Shown here: in pieces, positions 45,141-54,743 of the stretch
Layout of the letters: the number at the start of each line of letters is the position of its first letter
Numbering within the stretch: position 1 is the first letter of the stretch
Assembly (NCBI RefSeq): GCF_043951865.1
Contig: NZ_JBINJF010000007.1
Location: 62,001-126,000, forward strand
Direction of reading: 5' to 3'
Source: JAMQKA01 sp043951865
Lineage (GTDB): Bacteria > Bacteroidota > Rhodothermia > Balneolales > Balneolaceae
DNA length: 64,000 nt
Notes under the pieces: model-generated
What the model was told of the DNA's origin: nothing
Database searches by the model: none
Seen by the model: the letters and a program-made list of their open reading frames with translations, nothing else
Position numbers and translations under genes: made by a program

Positions 45141-45180
45141 GCAGTGCAGCAGTTACACAGGGCTGCACTGCTCTTTTCTT
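45141..45180 (+). terminator. Rho-independent terminator
   Basis: Perfect 10-bp stem gcagtgcagc (45141-45150) / gctgcactgc (45162-45171) with an 11-nt loop, then tcttttctt. It closes the comA-to-TPR stretch before rho. Confidence 0.85.
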
Positions 45181-45298
45181 CACCTCTCAATTTTTTGCAA
45201 TCACTTACAAGATTACCAATCCTCTTGCTTTAGCCTGTCCGATACGCATGTGAATTGTTGCTAAGCAGGATTGTTAGTTTAACTCAAACAAAGATCTA

Positions 45299-46501
45299 AT
45301 GGGACGTTCCAGAAACAACAAAAACCGCGGTAGAAAGAACAAAGGCAAGAACAACGTCTTTGTACCCCGTTTCAACGAAAATCACAACGTTGAGGTCGCC
45401 GGCAAGTACCGGGGCGTATTGGAAATCAATGAAAAAACCTACGGGTTTGCCCGGAAAATAGATCATGAATTCAGTTATGAACCCCGTGATCCCTTCCTGA
45501 AGCCGGACGAAGTGAAACATTACGATTTGCGCCCGGGACTGATCCTGGAGGGCGAATACGAAGAGGATGGACATGGACACCGCCACATCCATTCCATCGA
45601 AAAAATAAACGATCGTGACCCCTGGCACTGGCAGATGGCCACCCGCTTTGAACTGCAGACCCCGATCATGCCGAACGAGCAGATCAAGCTCGGTTACGAC
45701 GCCGATGATATAGAGATGCGGGTAATGGACCTTGTCTCTCCTATTGGAAAAGGTCAGCGGGCGCTGATTGTAGCTCCGCCCCGTACCGGAAAGACAGTGT
45801 TGCTGAAAAAAATTGCAGAGTCAATCACCAAGCACCATCCCGATATAAGTACCAGTGTATTGCTCGTGGATGAACGTCCCGAAGAGGTAACCGATTTTAT
45901 GCGAAGCACCGATGCACAGGTATTTGCCTCCTCCAATGACAACCCAACCTCGAGCCATATTCGCGTCAGCGAGCTGGCACTGGGATATGTGAAGCGAATG
46001 GCCGAGCTGGGCGACGACTCTGTGCTCTTGATCGACTCGCTGACCCGCCTGGGACGTGCCTACAACAACATCCAGAGCAGCAGCGGGAAAACCCTTTCCG
46101 GTGGACTTGATGTCCGCGCACTGGAGATCCCCAAGAAAATTTTTGGCTCGGCCCGTAAAATTGAGGGCGGCGGATCCCTTACCATCATTGCCACATGCCT
46201 TATCGAGACCAACTCTCGCATGGATGATCTTATTTTTGAAGAGTTCAAGGGAACCGGTAATATGGAGCTGGTACTCGACCGTGAACTGGCCAACGACCGG
46301 ATCTTTCCGGCTATCAATATCGCCGCGTCCGGGACCCGTAATGAAGAGCGTTTTATTGAAGATTCCCTCGAAGAGCGGAACATGGTACGCCGGTATCTGC
46401 TCAAAAAATCCCCAAAAGAAAGCATGCAGAGCTTGCTGAAAGTGTTGCGCAATACCGAAAGCAACCAGGAGCTGCTCAATCAGATTGCAGCAATGGTATA
46501 G
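45299..46501 (+). CDS. rho: Transcription termination factor Rho, short N-terminal form
   Basis: A 400-residue Rho. The usual N-terminal helical (Rho_N) domain is replaced by a short basic tail (RNNKNRGRKNKGKN). The cold-shock-like RNA-binding domain (YRGVLEINEKTYGFARK, residues 40-110) is followed by the ATPase ring: GKGQRALIVAPPRTGKT (Walker A), VLLVDERPEEVTD, VLLIDSLTRLGRAYN (Walker B), the R-loop SSGKTLSGGLD, and FKGTGNMELVLDREL. It ends RNA-polymerase transcription. The shortened N-terminus may mean a second, longer Rho exists elsewhere. Single gene. Confidence 0.9.
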   Translation: MGRSRNNKNRGRKNKGKNNVFVPRFNENHNVEVAGKYRGVLEINEKTYGFARKIDHEFSYEPRDPFLKPDEVKHYDLRPGLILEGEYEEDGHGHRHIHSIEKINDRDPWHWQMATRFELQTPIMPNEQIKLGYDADDIEMRVMDLVSPIGKGQRALIVAPPRTGKTVLLKKIAESITKHHPDISTSVLLVDERPEEVTDFMRSTDAQVFASSNDNPTSSHIRVSELALGYVKRMAELGDDSVLLIDSLTRLGRAYNNIQSSSGKTLSGGLDVRALEIPKKIFGSARKIEGGGSLTIIATCLIETNSRMDDLIFEEFKGTGNMELVLDRELANDRIFPAINIAASGTRNEERFIEDSLEERNMVRRYLLKKSPKESMQSLLKVLRNTESNQELLNQIAAMV

Positions 46502-46561
46502 GTTTCAGGGGCAGGCAGAGCCCTCTGAGGTAAGTCCATACCCCTTTTCTTCCCCAGGGAT

Positions 46562-48196
46562 TTATGCTTTGTACTCCGGGAAGGGATCGGGTTGCTTTAT
46601 CTCCACCACTTGTCCCTCCTCTTTGGGATAAATTTCGAGCGGACGCCCGGTAATCTCCTCAAAAAGATGGCGTTTGCGCATGGCCCCCCATATTTCGAGC
46701 TCCGGATCACTCTCCGTGGTGATGTAGAAACAGGTTTTACCGTCCACAATTTCAATTTCCAGATTCTGCACATTTTGATAGTGGCTTCGATCCAGTCCGT
46801 CGGCCACACGCAGAAGTCCAGCCAGCATTCGTATTCGCCTTTTTACCTCTTTATTTTGCCGGTCATAATACTTGTGCCGGCTGGCAGGCGTCGAACGGCG
46901 ATGATAACGTGCCACATTGGCGATGATGTTGATCTCCTCGTTGTTGAACCCACGCAAATCGGAGTGCCGGATCAGGTACAGCGTATGTTTATGGTGCTTT
47001 CTGCGAGAGATAAAATACCCGATATCGTGCACATACCCTGCATATTCAAGCAGTTCGCGGTCGCTGTCGGGCAACTCCAGTTCCTGCTGCAGTTCATCGA
47101 AAAGCTGAAGAGCCATATTGGTGACATGGGTAGAATGATCTTCGTGCCATTTATACTTTCGGAGCAGCTCAAAGATGCTTCGCCGCCGGGGATTGCGTCC
47201 CACCGACCTGGCGGCCAGCAGGTCCAGATTCAGGTTTTCCTTCTCCTTTTTAATGTATTGAAGAATCATCCCCTCGCGCAGCGCTGATTCGGATATTTTT
47301 ACGTTCTCTATTCCGAGCTGTTTTATGAGCAGTTTTAGCAGGACCAGCCCGGGAGCGATAATATCAACCCGCTTGTCGTCCAGTCCCTTTTCACCGAGGC
47401 GTTCGTCATGACTGCGCTTGATGAAATCCTTGTAAAATTTCTTGTAGGATTTAGCTGAAAACTGCAGTTCATTCAGCGTCATCTTGGTGCTTATATCGTT
47501 CCGGTTGGCGATCATCTGGCCGATATTTTCCATCGTCCCCGAAGACCCTACGATGGTATCGATTTCATACTTTTCAGCTGCCTCAAAAAGGTCCTGGAGC
47601 TCCTGTTTAAAATGGTTGCGCAATTTCTTCTTCTCTTTCTTGGAGATCGGATCGGTTGAAACAAACTGCGCGGCCATCCGGGCCACCCCCAGTTTCTTGC
47701 TGGATGAATAAAAAAACTTCTTGTTGTTGGCGATGATAAACTCCACGCTACCGCCGCCCACATCGGCCATCAGTACGGGCTTTTCATCCAGTGAAATGCC
47801 ATGTTGGACAGCGTGACCGATCAGTTCGGCCTCCATTGTACCGGAGATGGCCAGTGCCTTTACCTGCACCTGGTCGATCATTCGCTGAATGAATCCCCCC
47901 CCGTTGCGCGCCTCGCGGATGGCACTGGTGGCGTAGGCCAGGATCTCCTCCACCCCTTGGTTGTCGCACAAAATTTTTATCTTCTTCAGTGCCGCCAGCC
48001 CGCGCTCCATCGCATCCTCCGAGAGCAGGTCACCCATCCCCTTTTCCGCCAAAATCACCATCTCTTTCAGCTTGTCCACGGTGCGAAAACTCCCGTCAGG
48101 GTAGATATCTACAATGACTGCGTGGAAGGAGTTTGTCCCCAGATCGATTGCCGCTATACGTTTGGTCGGAGTGCCGTTGGAACTGTTTGCTGCCAT
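46562..48196 (-). CDS. ppx: Ppx/GppA phosphatase with HD domain
   Basis: A 544-residue protein. The actin-fold N-terminal part has AAIDLGTNSFHAVIVD and LMADVGGGSVEFII (phosphate-binding). The C-terminal half is an HD-type domain with YVHDIGYFISRRKHHKHTLYLI and RYHRRSTPA. Enzymes of this kind hydrolyse polyphosphate or pppGpp, linking phosphate stores with the stringent response; which activity dominates is not clear. It is convergent with rho and divergent from the subtilase. Confidence 0.9.
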   Translation of the reverse strand: MAANSSNGTPTKRIAAIDLGTNSFHAVIVDIYPDGSFRTVDKLKEMVILAEKGMGDLLSEDAMERGLAALKKIKILCDNQGVEEILAYATSAIREARNGGGFIQRMIDQVQVKALAISGTMEAELIGHAVQHGISLDEKPVLMADVGGGSVEFIIANNKKFFYSSSKKLGVARMAAQFVSTDPISKKEKKKLRNHFKQELQDLFEAAEKYEIDTIVGSSGTMENIGQMIANRNDISTKMTLNELQFSAKSYKKFYKDFIKRSHDERLGEKGLDDKRVDIIAPGLVLLKLLIKQLGIENVKISESALREGMILQYIKKEKENLNLDLLAARSVGRNPRRRSIFELLRKYKWHEDHSTHVTNMALQLFDELQQELELPDSDRELLEYAGYVHDIGYFISRRKHHKHTLYLIRHSDLRGFNNEEINIIANVARYHRRSTPASRHKYYDRQNKEVKRRIRMLAGLLRVADGLDRSHYQNVQNLEIEIVDGKTCFYITTESDPELEIWGAMRKRHLFEEITGRPLEIYPKEEGQVVEIKQPDPFPEYKA

Positions 48197-48377
48197 ATTC
48201 CCCTTTCTTAGAGTAGAGTTTGTCTAATATATAAATTTTCGATGGTTTTGTTAGTGTGCGGTTTTACCTGCATCTTGAGCGTGATCCGGAAACGGTGTTG
48301 TCAGGCCGAAATATGACTGCACTGCAGCGAGGTTGGTGCCGGATTGGTTGGGCTCCTGGAAACTTTTATCCTGCTAA

Positions 48378-51263
48378 ATGAAGATATATATACCCATTTT
48401 CGCAGTTACTTTTAGTATCCTGTTGCTTGTGCCGGGACTTCTCCCCGCGCAGGGCAGCCGCCCGCAGTATCTCCCAAATACGCTTATCATTAAATATGAG
48501 GATCAGCAGACGCTCGGTACCCTCCGGCAAAAAAGCGGTACTGAACCAAAAGACAAGATCCATAAATTTCTAAACAGGTTTGGCGCCGCGCATCCCAGAC
48601 CGATCTGGGAACAATCCCAGTTCCATTTCCGAAAAAATGAAGCAGGCACAGGTTTTTCCAACAACTCTGAAGTTGAAAAAGCGGTGGCCGGACTGCAGCG
48701 GATCTATTCTGTCCGGTACGCTGCAGATATTGATCCTGCCTGGCTGGCGGCCAAGGTGTCCCGCCTGGAGGGGGTGGAGTATGCCGAACCCCGATACCTC
48801 CGGTTTACCCAGCATATCCCGGACGAGGAGTTCAGGAATCCGTATGAAGAATACCATCACTTCTATGATGCCTGGGAGGTTACACAGGGGTCGCCGGACG
48901 TAGTGATTGCAATTATTGACTCGGGGGTGGATTACAACCATTCTGATCTTGATGAAAAGCTGTGGGAGAATGAAGATGAAATAGCCGGTGACAACATCGA
49001 TAATGACGGGAACGGTTTTGTTGATGATGTGATCGGCTGGGATTTTTGGGCCGGCGGCACGCTCTCCGGAGATGTTACCGAAGACAACGACCCGATGATG
49101 GATGCCAACGACCACGGAACCCATGTGGCGGGCATCGCTGCTGCGGAAACCGACAACGGCCTGGGACTGGCGGGTGCGGGGTACAAGGCCCGGTATATGG
49201 CTGTTAAAGCAGGCGGCGTCCCCGCAGATCCGGAGGCGATCGCTTTTGGATTTGAAGGAATTTTGTACGCGGCCAGCAACGGCGCCGATGTAATCAATTG
49301 CAGCTGGGGGGGATACGGCTCTTCTGAAGCAGAAAAAGAGGTCATCGAGTACGCTACCCGTCTTGGAGCCGTGGTGGTCGGGGCCGCCGGCAATGAGGGG
49401 AATGCGGAAGTAATCTACCCGGCAGGATACAATGATGTCGTGTCGGTAGGGTCTGTGGAGCCGGGAACCGACCGGCGTTCCGGCTACAGCAATTACGGGC
49501 TGGGGCTGGATGTTCTTGCAACAGGATCGGGCATCCAAAGTACCGTCGGCAATAACGGGTTTGGGGCCAAAAGCGGAACCTCGATGTCAACACCCGTAGT
49601 CTCAGGCCTGGCCGCGCTCCTGCGTGCCCGGCATCCCGGGTGGTCGGCCCGGCGGATCGCTCAACAAATACGGGTTTCTTCAGACCGGATTGACATGGGG
49701 ATACTGCTCGGGCGTGGAAAGATTAACGCCTCAACGGCGGTGAGCAGCAACTTTCCCGGAATCGAGGTGGATCGAGTCGGGTTTGTCAATGAAATTGGAC
49801 AGAAGCTGGGGTTTGACGAACCTGGTCGCATGGAGATTACCCTCGTCAACTACGGGGCCTCAACTTCAAATCTTGAGATGAACGCTGCGTCCCTTTCGGG
49901 AGACGGGATTCAGCTTCGGGAGCCGACACGTTCGTTAGGCTCTATCTCTACGGACGACACCGTCCGGGTAACGGTGCCCCTGCAGATCAGCAGCAGCTTC
50001 AACCTGGAGCAGGTCCCAACCTTTGTGCTGGAATTTGAAGATTCTTCGAATGGCTATGAGGATTTTGATGTGGTCCGGTATGGCGACCTGTTGTATGATA
50101 CGATGGCCGAAAACCGCGTTAAGATTTCCATCTCAGCCGACGGCACGATCGGCTTTACCGATCCTCTCAGCCAGGAGGGCGGGGTTGGATTTATTCCCCG
50201 CGACGAGGTGAACGGCCAGTATGTAGAGCGGAATAACCTGCTGTTTGAAGGAGGACTTATGCTGCAGGTTAACCGCACGATGCACGATGCCGTTCGCACC
50301 GCGGATGGTGCCGTATCGCGCGACTTTAATCCGCAGTCAACCGTTCGGCTTGATTCGTTGGCAGCCGAGGCGGATCTGAAAGGGCACACCCATTTTACGA
50401 CCGATACCGTGAATAACCGTTCTGCCCATATTGAACTGACAACGTATGCCTTCCGGAGACCCAATCTTTCCAACACCGTGCTCATGCTGTATCAAATCCG
50501 GAATCCTTCATCCTATCTTGAACTTGAGGAGGTCTATGCCGGCCTGTTTAACGACTGGGATATTGGCGAAGAAGCGGGTAACAACGGGATCTCCTACAGC
50601 CCGCAGGACAGTATTCTCTACATCTATGACGAGGATCCCGAAAGCACGCAGCCGTTCGTGGCGGTAGCAAGCCTGGGCCCCACCTCCAGCGTGTTTGCGA
50701 TCGATAACGCGGCTTCGGGGAGGGGGGCGAACTTCGGGATCTACGATGGGTTTACCGATGACGAAAAAAAATACGCACTCAGCGCCGGCACTGAACATAC
50801 GTCCGTTTCGGGGGCAGATGCATCCGCCGTAGTGGCCTCCGGGCCGTATACCGTCGGGGCAAACGCTACAGTCAGGGTGGGATTTGTCTACGCTTTTGGC
50901 GACAATCTGGATGAGCTTCGTTCACAAATACAGGCAGCCCGGGCTCAAAAGCCGTTTCAGGTATCGGGGAAGGGCCGGGTGCAGTCTGCACAGCCTCCAC
51001 AGGTAACCGATTTTTTTCAGAACTACCCAAACCCATTTAACGGCTCCACACGCCTGCGTCTCGACCTGGCTGAAAAGAGCCATGTCAATATCTCAATCTA
51101 CAATATCCTGGGACAAAAGGTAGGGGAGCTTGTCGACAGCGAGCTGGGAGCGCGCATCCATATATTCCATTTTGATGCACAAGACCTGAGCAGCGGCATC
51201 TACTTTGCCCACCTGCAAACGGAATCTCGTTCAACGACCATCAAATTGGTGCTGGTAAGATAG
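48378..51263 (+). CDS. Secreted subtilisin-like protease with type IX sorting domain
   Basis: A 961-residue S8 peptidase. It has a signal peptide (TFSILLLVPGLLPAQG), a propeptide region (30-165), then the catalytic domain: Asp181 in IIDSGVDYNHSDL, His246 in NDHGTHVAG, oxyanion Asn339 in GAAGNEGN and Ser402 in SGTSMSTPVVSG. A beta-rich middle follows, and the C-terminus FQNYPNPFNGSTRLRLDL ... SGIYFAHLQ is a type IX secretion (Por) sorting domain, which sends it across the outer membrane to the surface. Likely role: extracellular protein digestion. The stop codon lies in a heptamer repeat. Confidence 0.93.
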   Translation: MKIYIPIFAVTFSILLLVPGLLPAQGSRPQYLPNTLIIKYEDQQTLGTLRQKSGTEPKDKIHKFLNRFGAAHPRPIWEQSQFHFRKNEAGTGFSNNSEVEKAVAGLQRIYSVRYAADIDPAWLAAKVSRLEGVEYAEPRYLRFTQHIPDEEFRNPYEEYHHFYDAWEVTQGSPDVVIAIIDSGVDYNHSDLDEKLWENEDEIAGDNIDNDGNGFVDDVIGWDFWAGGTLSGDVTEDNDPMMDANDHGTHVAGIAAAETDNGLGLAGAGYKARYMAVKAGGVPADPEAIAFGFEGILYAASNGADVINCSWGGYGSSEAEKEVIEYATRLGAVVVGAAGNEGNAEVIYPAGYNDVVSVGSVEPGTDRRSGYSNYGLGLDVLATGSGIQSTVGNNGFGAKSGTSMSTPVVSGLAALLRARHPGWSARRIAQQIRVSSDRIDMGILLGRGKINASTAVSSNFPGIEVDRVGFVNEIGQKLGFDEPGRMEITLVNYGASTSNLEMNAASLSGDGIQLREPTRSLGSISTDDTVRVTVPLQISSSFNLEQVPTFVLEFEDSSNGYEDFDVVRYGDLLYDTMAENRVKISISADGTIGFTDPLSQEGGVGFIPRDEVNGQYVERNNLLFEGGLMLQVNRTMHDAVRTADGAVSRDFNPQSTVRLDSLAAEADLKGHTHFTTDTVNNRSAHIELTTYAFRRPNLSNTVLMLYQIRNPSSYLELEEVYAGLFNDWDIGEEAGNNGISYSPQDSILYIYDEDPESTQPFVAVASLGPTSSVFAIDNAASGRGANFGIYDGFTDDEKKYALSAGTEHTSVSGADASAVVASGPYTVGANATVRVGFVYAFGDNLDELRSQIQAARAQKPFQVSGKGRVQSAQPPQVTDFFQNYPNPFNGSTRLRLDLAEKSHVNISIYNILGQKVGELVDSELGARIHIFHFDAQDLSSGIYFAHLQTESRSTTIKLVLVR

Positions 51264-51297
51264 TTGTGGGTTTTGAGTCTTGAGTTTGGGGGGGGGG
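51261..51297. repeat. Degenerate heptamers and a G10 run
   Basis: Units tagttgt, gggtttt, gagtctt, gagtttg in 7-bp register, beginning with the subtilase stop codon, then ten G residues (51288-51297). A mononucleotide run of this length can vary in length. Confidence 0.6.
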
Positions 51298-51320
51298 ATG
51301 CAAGATTTGCTGGTCAGGAT

Positions 51321-51869
51321 TTACGAATGTTCCCTGTTCCGCCTCCTGTGGGCATCTTCATTTTGTTTGGAGATATGCAGCCGCATTTCCCGTCGTTCTG
51401 CAGCCTGCTCATAGCGCTCCTGCTCAAAGTCGGTTTCCGGAATAATCCGGGGAACCGGCACCGGTTTGCCATCCGCATCAACAGCTACAAAAGTATAGAA
51501 TGAGGTGGTACACAGGCGTCGTTCACCGGTACGGAGATTCTCCGCCCACACCTGCATCGCCACTTCCATCGAGGTATTGAAGCTTCGGGTTACCTCGCCC
51601 TCGATGACGACAACCTCTCCCAGGTCGATCGCATTTTTAAATTCCACGCTGTCGACCGCCACGGTAACCACGTTTCGGTTGCAGTGACGCTGGGCAGAGA
51701 TCGCCGAACAGATGTCCATCCACTGCATCAGGCGTCCGCCCATAAGCTTTCCGAGTGGATTGGTGTCATTGGGCATTACCAGCTCGTTCATGCGTACGCG
51801 GGAAGAGGCTACCGTTTTTTTACTGCTGTCGGTTTCCACCGGAGGGGTCTCATCAAATCGATTGGTCAT
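51321..51869 (-). CDS. Acyl-CoA thioesterase (hotdog fold)
   Basis: A 182-residue hotdog protein: MNELVMPNDTNPLGKLMGGRLMQWMDICSAI, VVTVAVDSVEFKNAIDLGEVVVIEGEVTR and SMEVAMQVWAENL are the blocks of YciA/ACOT-type thioesterases, which hydrolyse acyl-CoAs and work as hexamers. The C-terminal 40 residues are charged and variable. It is convergent with the subtilase. Confidence 0.88.
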   Translation of the reverse strand: MTNRFDETPPVETDSSKKTVASSRVRMNELVMPNDTNPLGKLMGGRLMQWMDICSAISAQRHCNRNVVTVAVDSVEFKNAIDLGEVVVIEGEVTRSFNTSMEVAMQVWAENLRTGERRLCTTSFYTFVAVDADGKPVPVPRIIPETDFEQERYEQAAERREMRLHISKQNEDAHRRRNREHS

Positions 51870-51930
51870 TTTTTAATAAACTGCTTGAATTTACCTATTC
51901 TGGTATGGAAGGTAAGGAATTGTATCCATA

Positions 51931-52092
51931 ATGTTATCCCATAACTGTAAACTACCGCCGGTGCCCACTCCTCTTTTCAATGGCAAAGAGTTTCAACTGG
52001 TTTCGAAGAGTGCAGATAACTGGACACTTGAATATTATTCTACCTGCTCCTTAATAGCATTTGATGAAAAAACAGAACTGGCCTATACTTAA
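51931..52092 (+). CDS. Possible 53-residue small protein
   Basis: ATG at 51931, TAA at 52090-52092. The sequence contains PLFNGKEFQLVSKSADNWTLEYYS, then STCSLIAFDEKTELAYT, with real-protein composition and strand-like patterning. A GTG at 51961 is an alternative start. It lies between the thioesterase start and the YheT gene, where an untranslated region would also be expected. No family recognised; unproven. Confidence 0.35.
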   Translation: MLSHNCKLPPVPTPLFNGKEFQLVSKSADNWTLEYYSTCSLIAFDEKTELAYT

Positions 52093-52117
52093 GAATTCAA
52101 ATTAAATCACGAAATAA

Positions 52118-53074
52118 TTGAAGACAGACCTGCCATATATTGTTGACTTTCAGGCGCCGTCCTGGTGTTTGAACGGTCATTTTCATACCATCGGGCGTTC
52201 ACTGTTTAACAATGCGGAAGATCCTTATCACCAACGCATCGAAATCCCTACACCAGACAACGATTTTCTGGATCTCGACGTTATCAAGGCGCCCAGCTAC
52301 CGGCCGGTGGTGGTTCTTTTTCACGGGCTGGAGGGCTCCTCAAAGCGGTATTACATAACGGAGCTGGCCCGGGCGTTCTCAGAGCAGGAGTATACGGTCG
52401 TAGCAACCAACTTCAGGGGATGCAGCGGCAGGCTGAACCGGCAGCGGCGTTTTTATCATTCGGGTGAAACTGAGGACATCAGTACCGTGATCCGGTGGGT
52501 TGGTGAGCGGTTTCCGAATGCACCGATAGGGGCTGTGGGGTTTTCCCTGGGCGGCAACGCCCTCCTCAAGTCGCTCGGTGAACTAAAGAGCCGACACCCG
52601 CTGGCGGTGGCTTCAGCTGTTTCCGTACCCTACGACCTGGCGCAGGGAGCTCAACACATTTCCCGGGGATTTAATCGCGTATATGAGATCAATTTCATTC
52701 GCACGCTACGTGAAAAACTGAAGAAAAAACGCGAGTTCTACCCGGATCTTCCCACCTTTGAGGGGAATACCATCTATGAGTTTGATGATCAGGTGACCGC
52801 GCCCCTGCACGGTTTTGATGGAGCGGACGACTACTATAGCCGCTGCTCGTCACAACACTTTCTGGAGCATATCGGGATCCCCACCCTGGTGGTACACAGC
52901 CGGTCTGACCCGATCTGTCCAATGGATATAATACCGCTTGAGAAGATCGAAGCAAACCGCTCGATGTCTCATGTCATTACGGACGAAGGCGGACATGTGG
53001 GGTTTTGGAGCGAACCGCCCGGCTGGTTAAATAATACCATAGTGAACTTTTTTGCGAAAAAAATTGATGTGTAA
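52118..53074 (+). CDS. YheT-type alpha/beta hydrolase
   Basis: A 318-residue UPF0017/YheT hydrolase. Visible blocks: VVVLFHGLEGSSKRYY (oxyanion region), NFRGCSGRLNRQRRFYHSG, the nucleophile elbow GAVGFSLGGNALLK, the acid in VVHSRSDPICP, and the His in DEGGHVGF. Started at a TTG (52118). Substrates are likely lipids or esters, but uncertain. Its 3' end is about 40 bp from ypdA. Confidence 0.85.
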   Translation: MKTDLPYIVDFQAPSWCLNGHFHTIGRSLFNNAEDPYHQRIEIPTPDNDFLDLDVIKAPSYRPVVVLFHGLEGSSKRYYITELARAFSEQEYTVVATNFRGCSGRLNRQRRFYHSGETEDISTVIRWVGERFPNAPIGAVGFSLGGNALLKSLGELKSRHPLAVASAVSVPYDLAQGAQHISRGFNRVYEINFIRTLREKLKKKREFYPDLPTFEGNTIYEFDDQVTAPLHGFDGADDYYSRCSSQHFLEHIGIPTLVVHSRSDPICPMDIIPLEKIEANRSMSHVITDEGGHVGFWSEPPGWLNNTIVNFFAKKIDV

Positions 53075-53116
53075 GCTTCCCGCAACTATCACTTTAAACT
53101 TTAAACACTGGTAAAA

Positions 53117-54073
53117 ATGGTAATAATCGTAGGTGCCGGTCCTATTGGACTCGCAACCGGCATTGCCCTGAAACAGCGAAATATTCCCTTTAAAATTATC
53201 GAACGCGGATGCCTCGTTAACTCAATATATAACTATCCCAAGAATATGACCTTTTTTTCCACCTCCGACCGACTGGAGATCGGGGGCATCCCCTTTATTT
53301 CCCATGGTCACAAGCCGACGCGCCGCGAGGCGATGGAGTATTACCGGCGGGCGGCCGAAAGCTATGAGTTGCCGATTCACCTGTATGAAGAGGTCCGAAA
53401 TATTGACGGCGAGGATGGCCGTTATACCGTGACAACGGACAAAGATGAGTATGCGGCCTCCAAGGTCGTGGTCGCAACAGGATTTTACGACATCGCCCGC
53501 AAGATGGATGTTCCAGGGGAAGATCTGCCAAAAGTCAGTCATTATTACGATGAAGCTCACGCCTACGCCTGGCAGGATCTGCTTGTTGTAGGGGCTGGAA
53601 ACTCGGCGGTTGACGCCGCTCTCGAAACCTACCGCGCCGGGGCCAACGTAACGATGGCCATTCGCGGAGACGGCATCAAGGAGACGGTTAAATACTGGGT
53701 AAAACCGGATATCGAGAACCGCATCAAAAAAAATGAGATCAAGGCCTATTTTAACACCGAGGTGGCAGAATTTCGTGAAAAAGAGGTCGTCCTCGATACC
53801 CCGGAAGGCAAAAAGATAATTCCGAACGATTTTGTGCTGGCCCTGACTGGCTACAAGCCAAATTTCAACCTGATGGAAAAGTTTGGCATTGAGCTGACTG
53901 ATGACGAAACGAGGATGCCGATCTATGACGATGACACCCTGGAGACCAATCGCGCGGGCATGTACGTGGCCGGAGTGGTCTGCGGGGGCATGGATACCAA
54001 CAGCCTCTTTATCGAAAATACCCGGATTCACGCCAAGCATATTGCTGACGATATCCAACAGAAACTCGCATAG
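53117..54073 (+). CDS. ypdA: YpdA-type bacillithiol-disulfide reductase
   Basis: A 318-residue FAD/NADPH-dependent protein. The N-terminal Rossmann motif is VIIVGAGPIGLATGIALKQ, followed by NYPKNMTFFSTSDRLEIGGIPF, an NADPH-binding LVVGAGNSAVDAALETYRAG, and the flavin-end GMYVAGVVCGGMDTNSLFI. These match YpdA/Bdr, which reduces bacillithiol disulfide in organisms that use that thiol as a redox buffer. It lacks a CxxC, as is usual for YpdA. It follows the hydrolase in the same direction. Confidence 0.88.
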   Translation: MVIIVGAGPIGLATGIALKQRNIPFKIIERGCLVNSIYNYPKNMTFFSTSDRLEIGGIPFISHGHKPTRREAMEYYRRAAESYELPIHLYEEVRNIDGEDGRYTVTTDKDEYAASKVVVATGFYDIARKMDVPGEDLPKVSHYYDEAHAYAWQDLLVVGAGNSAVDAALETYRAGANVTMAIRGDGIKETVKYWVKPDIENRIKKNEIKAYFNTEVAEFREKEVVLDTPEGKKIIPNDFVLALTGYKPNFNLMEKFGIELTDDETRMPIYDDDTLETNRAGMYVAGVVCGGMDTNSLFIENTRIHAKHIADDIQQKLA

Positions 54074-54494
54074 CCGCTGTGTTTATTGGATACAGGGACA
54101 AATAAACAGAGTGTAAAGAGGAAAAATTGCGGTCTGTATCCCCCAAATAACTACTAGGGACCGTTGCCGAACCTGCTATTTTGTTGGGAGGGAGTTGTAC
54201 TACCGACCTTGGTGACCTTTTAACGGGAGTACAAATCCCTCAGAACGAGGAATTGAGGGTTTTACAAAGCCCTCGACTACACTAATTGTCCCATAACCAG
54301 ACTGGCACTTGGGCTGTTGCCGTCCCAACATTTGTGAAAAAACCTGGCCCGGCCCTGCGGTAAAATTCAGGTTAGCAGCTAAGCATCAGAACTATTAACT
54401 TTGACAACTGATTTTCCCGAATTTTACAACCAAAGCATATATCTTCAGGTGGCGGACTTCACCTGGCAATATTGAATATTGAATAACCTTATTT
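54074..54494. other. 420-bp region before purS with several hairpins, no gene
   Basis: No plausible reading frame. Inverted repeats: ttgtact/agtacaa (54195-54201 / 54228-54234), aacctg/caggtt (about 54343-54375), and a perfect caggtg/cacctg with an 8-nt loop (54446-54451 / 54460-54465), followed by aatattgaatattgaataa. This could be a structured leader or regulatory RNA for the pur cluster. No known riboswitch was recognised. Confidence 0.4.
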
Positions 54495-54743
54495 ATGTAC
54501 AAAGCAACCGTTAACGTCACGCTCCGCAAATCGATTCTTGATCCACAGGGAAAGGCAACCCATCACGCCCTCCAAAACTTGGGTCTCAGTGAAGTGAATG
54601 AGGTCCGAATCGGCAAACTTATTGAGCTCGATATCGATGCGGAAGACAAGGAAAAAGCTCATGAAATTGCTGAAACAGCCTGCACAAAACTGCTGGCCAA
54701 CGAGGTAATGGAAGATTTTGAAATAACGATCAATGAAAACTAG
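54495..54743 (+). CDS. purS: Phosphoribosylformylglycinamidine synthase subunit PurS
   Basis: An 82-residue PurS: VNVTLRKSILDPQGKATHHALQNLGL and VRIGKLIELDIDAED are standard. It forms with PurQ and PurL the complex that makes formylglycinamidine ribonucleotide in purine synthesis, holding the ammonia channel together. The end overlaps clpS by 11 bp and purQ follows at 55098. purL is not in the window. Confidence 0.95.
   Translation: MYKATVNVTLRKSILDPQGKATHHALQNLGLSEVNEVRIGKLIELDIDAEDKEKAHEIAETACTKLLANEVMEDFEITINEN

Noticed and set aside
48570..49538. 322-codon frame antisense to the subtilase
   Set aside because: Fully overlaps the catalytic domain of a certain gene.
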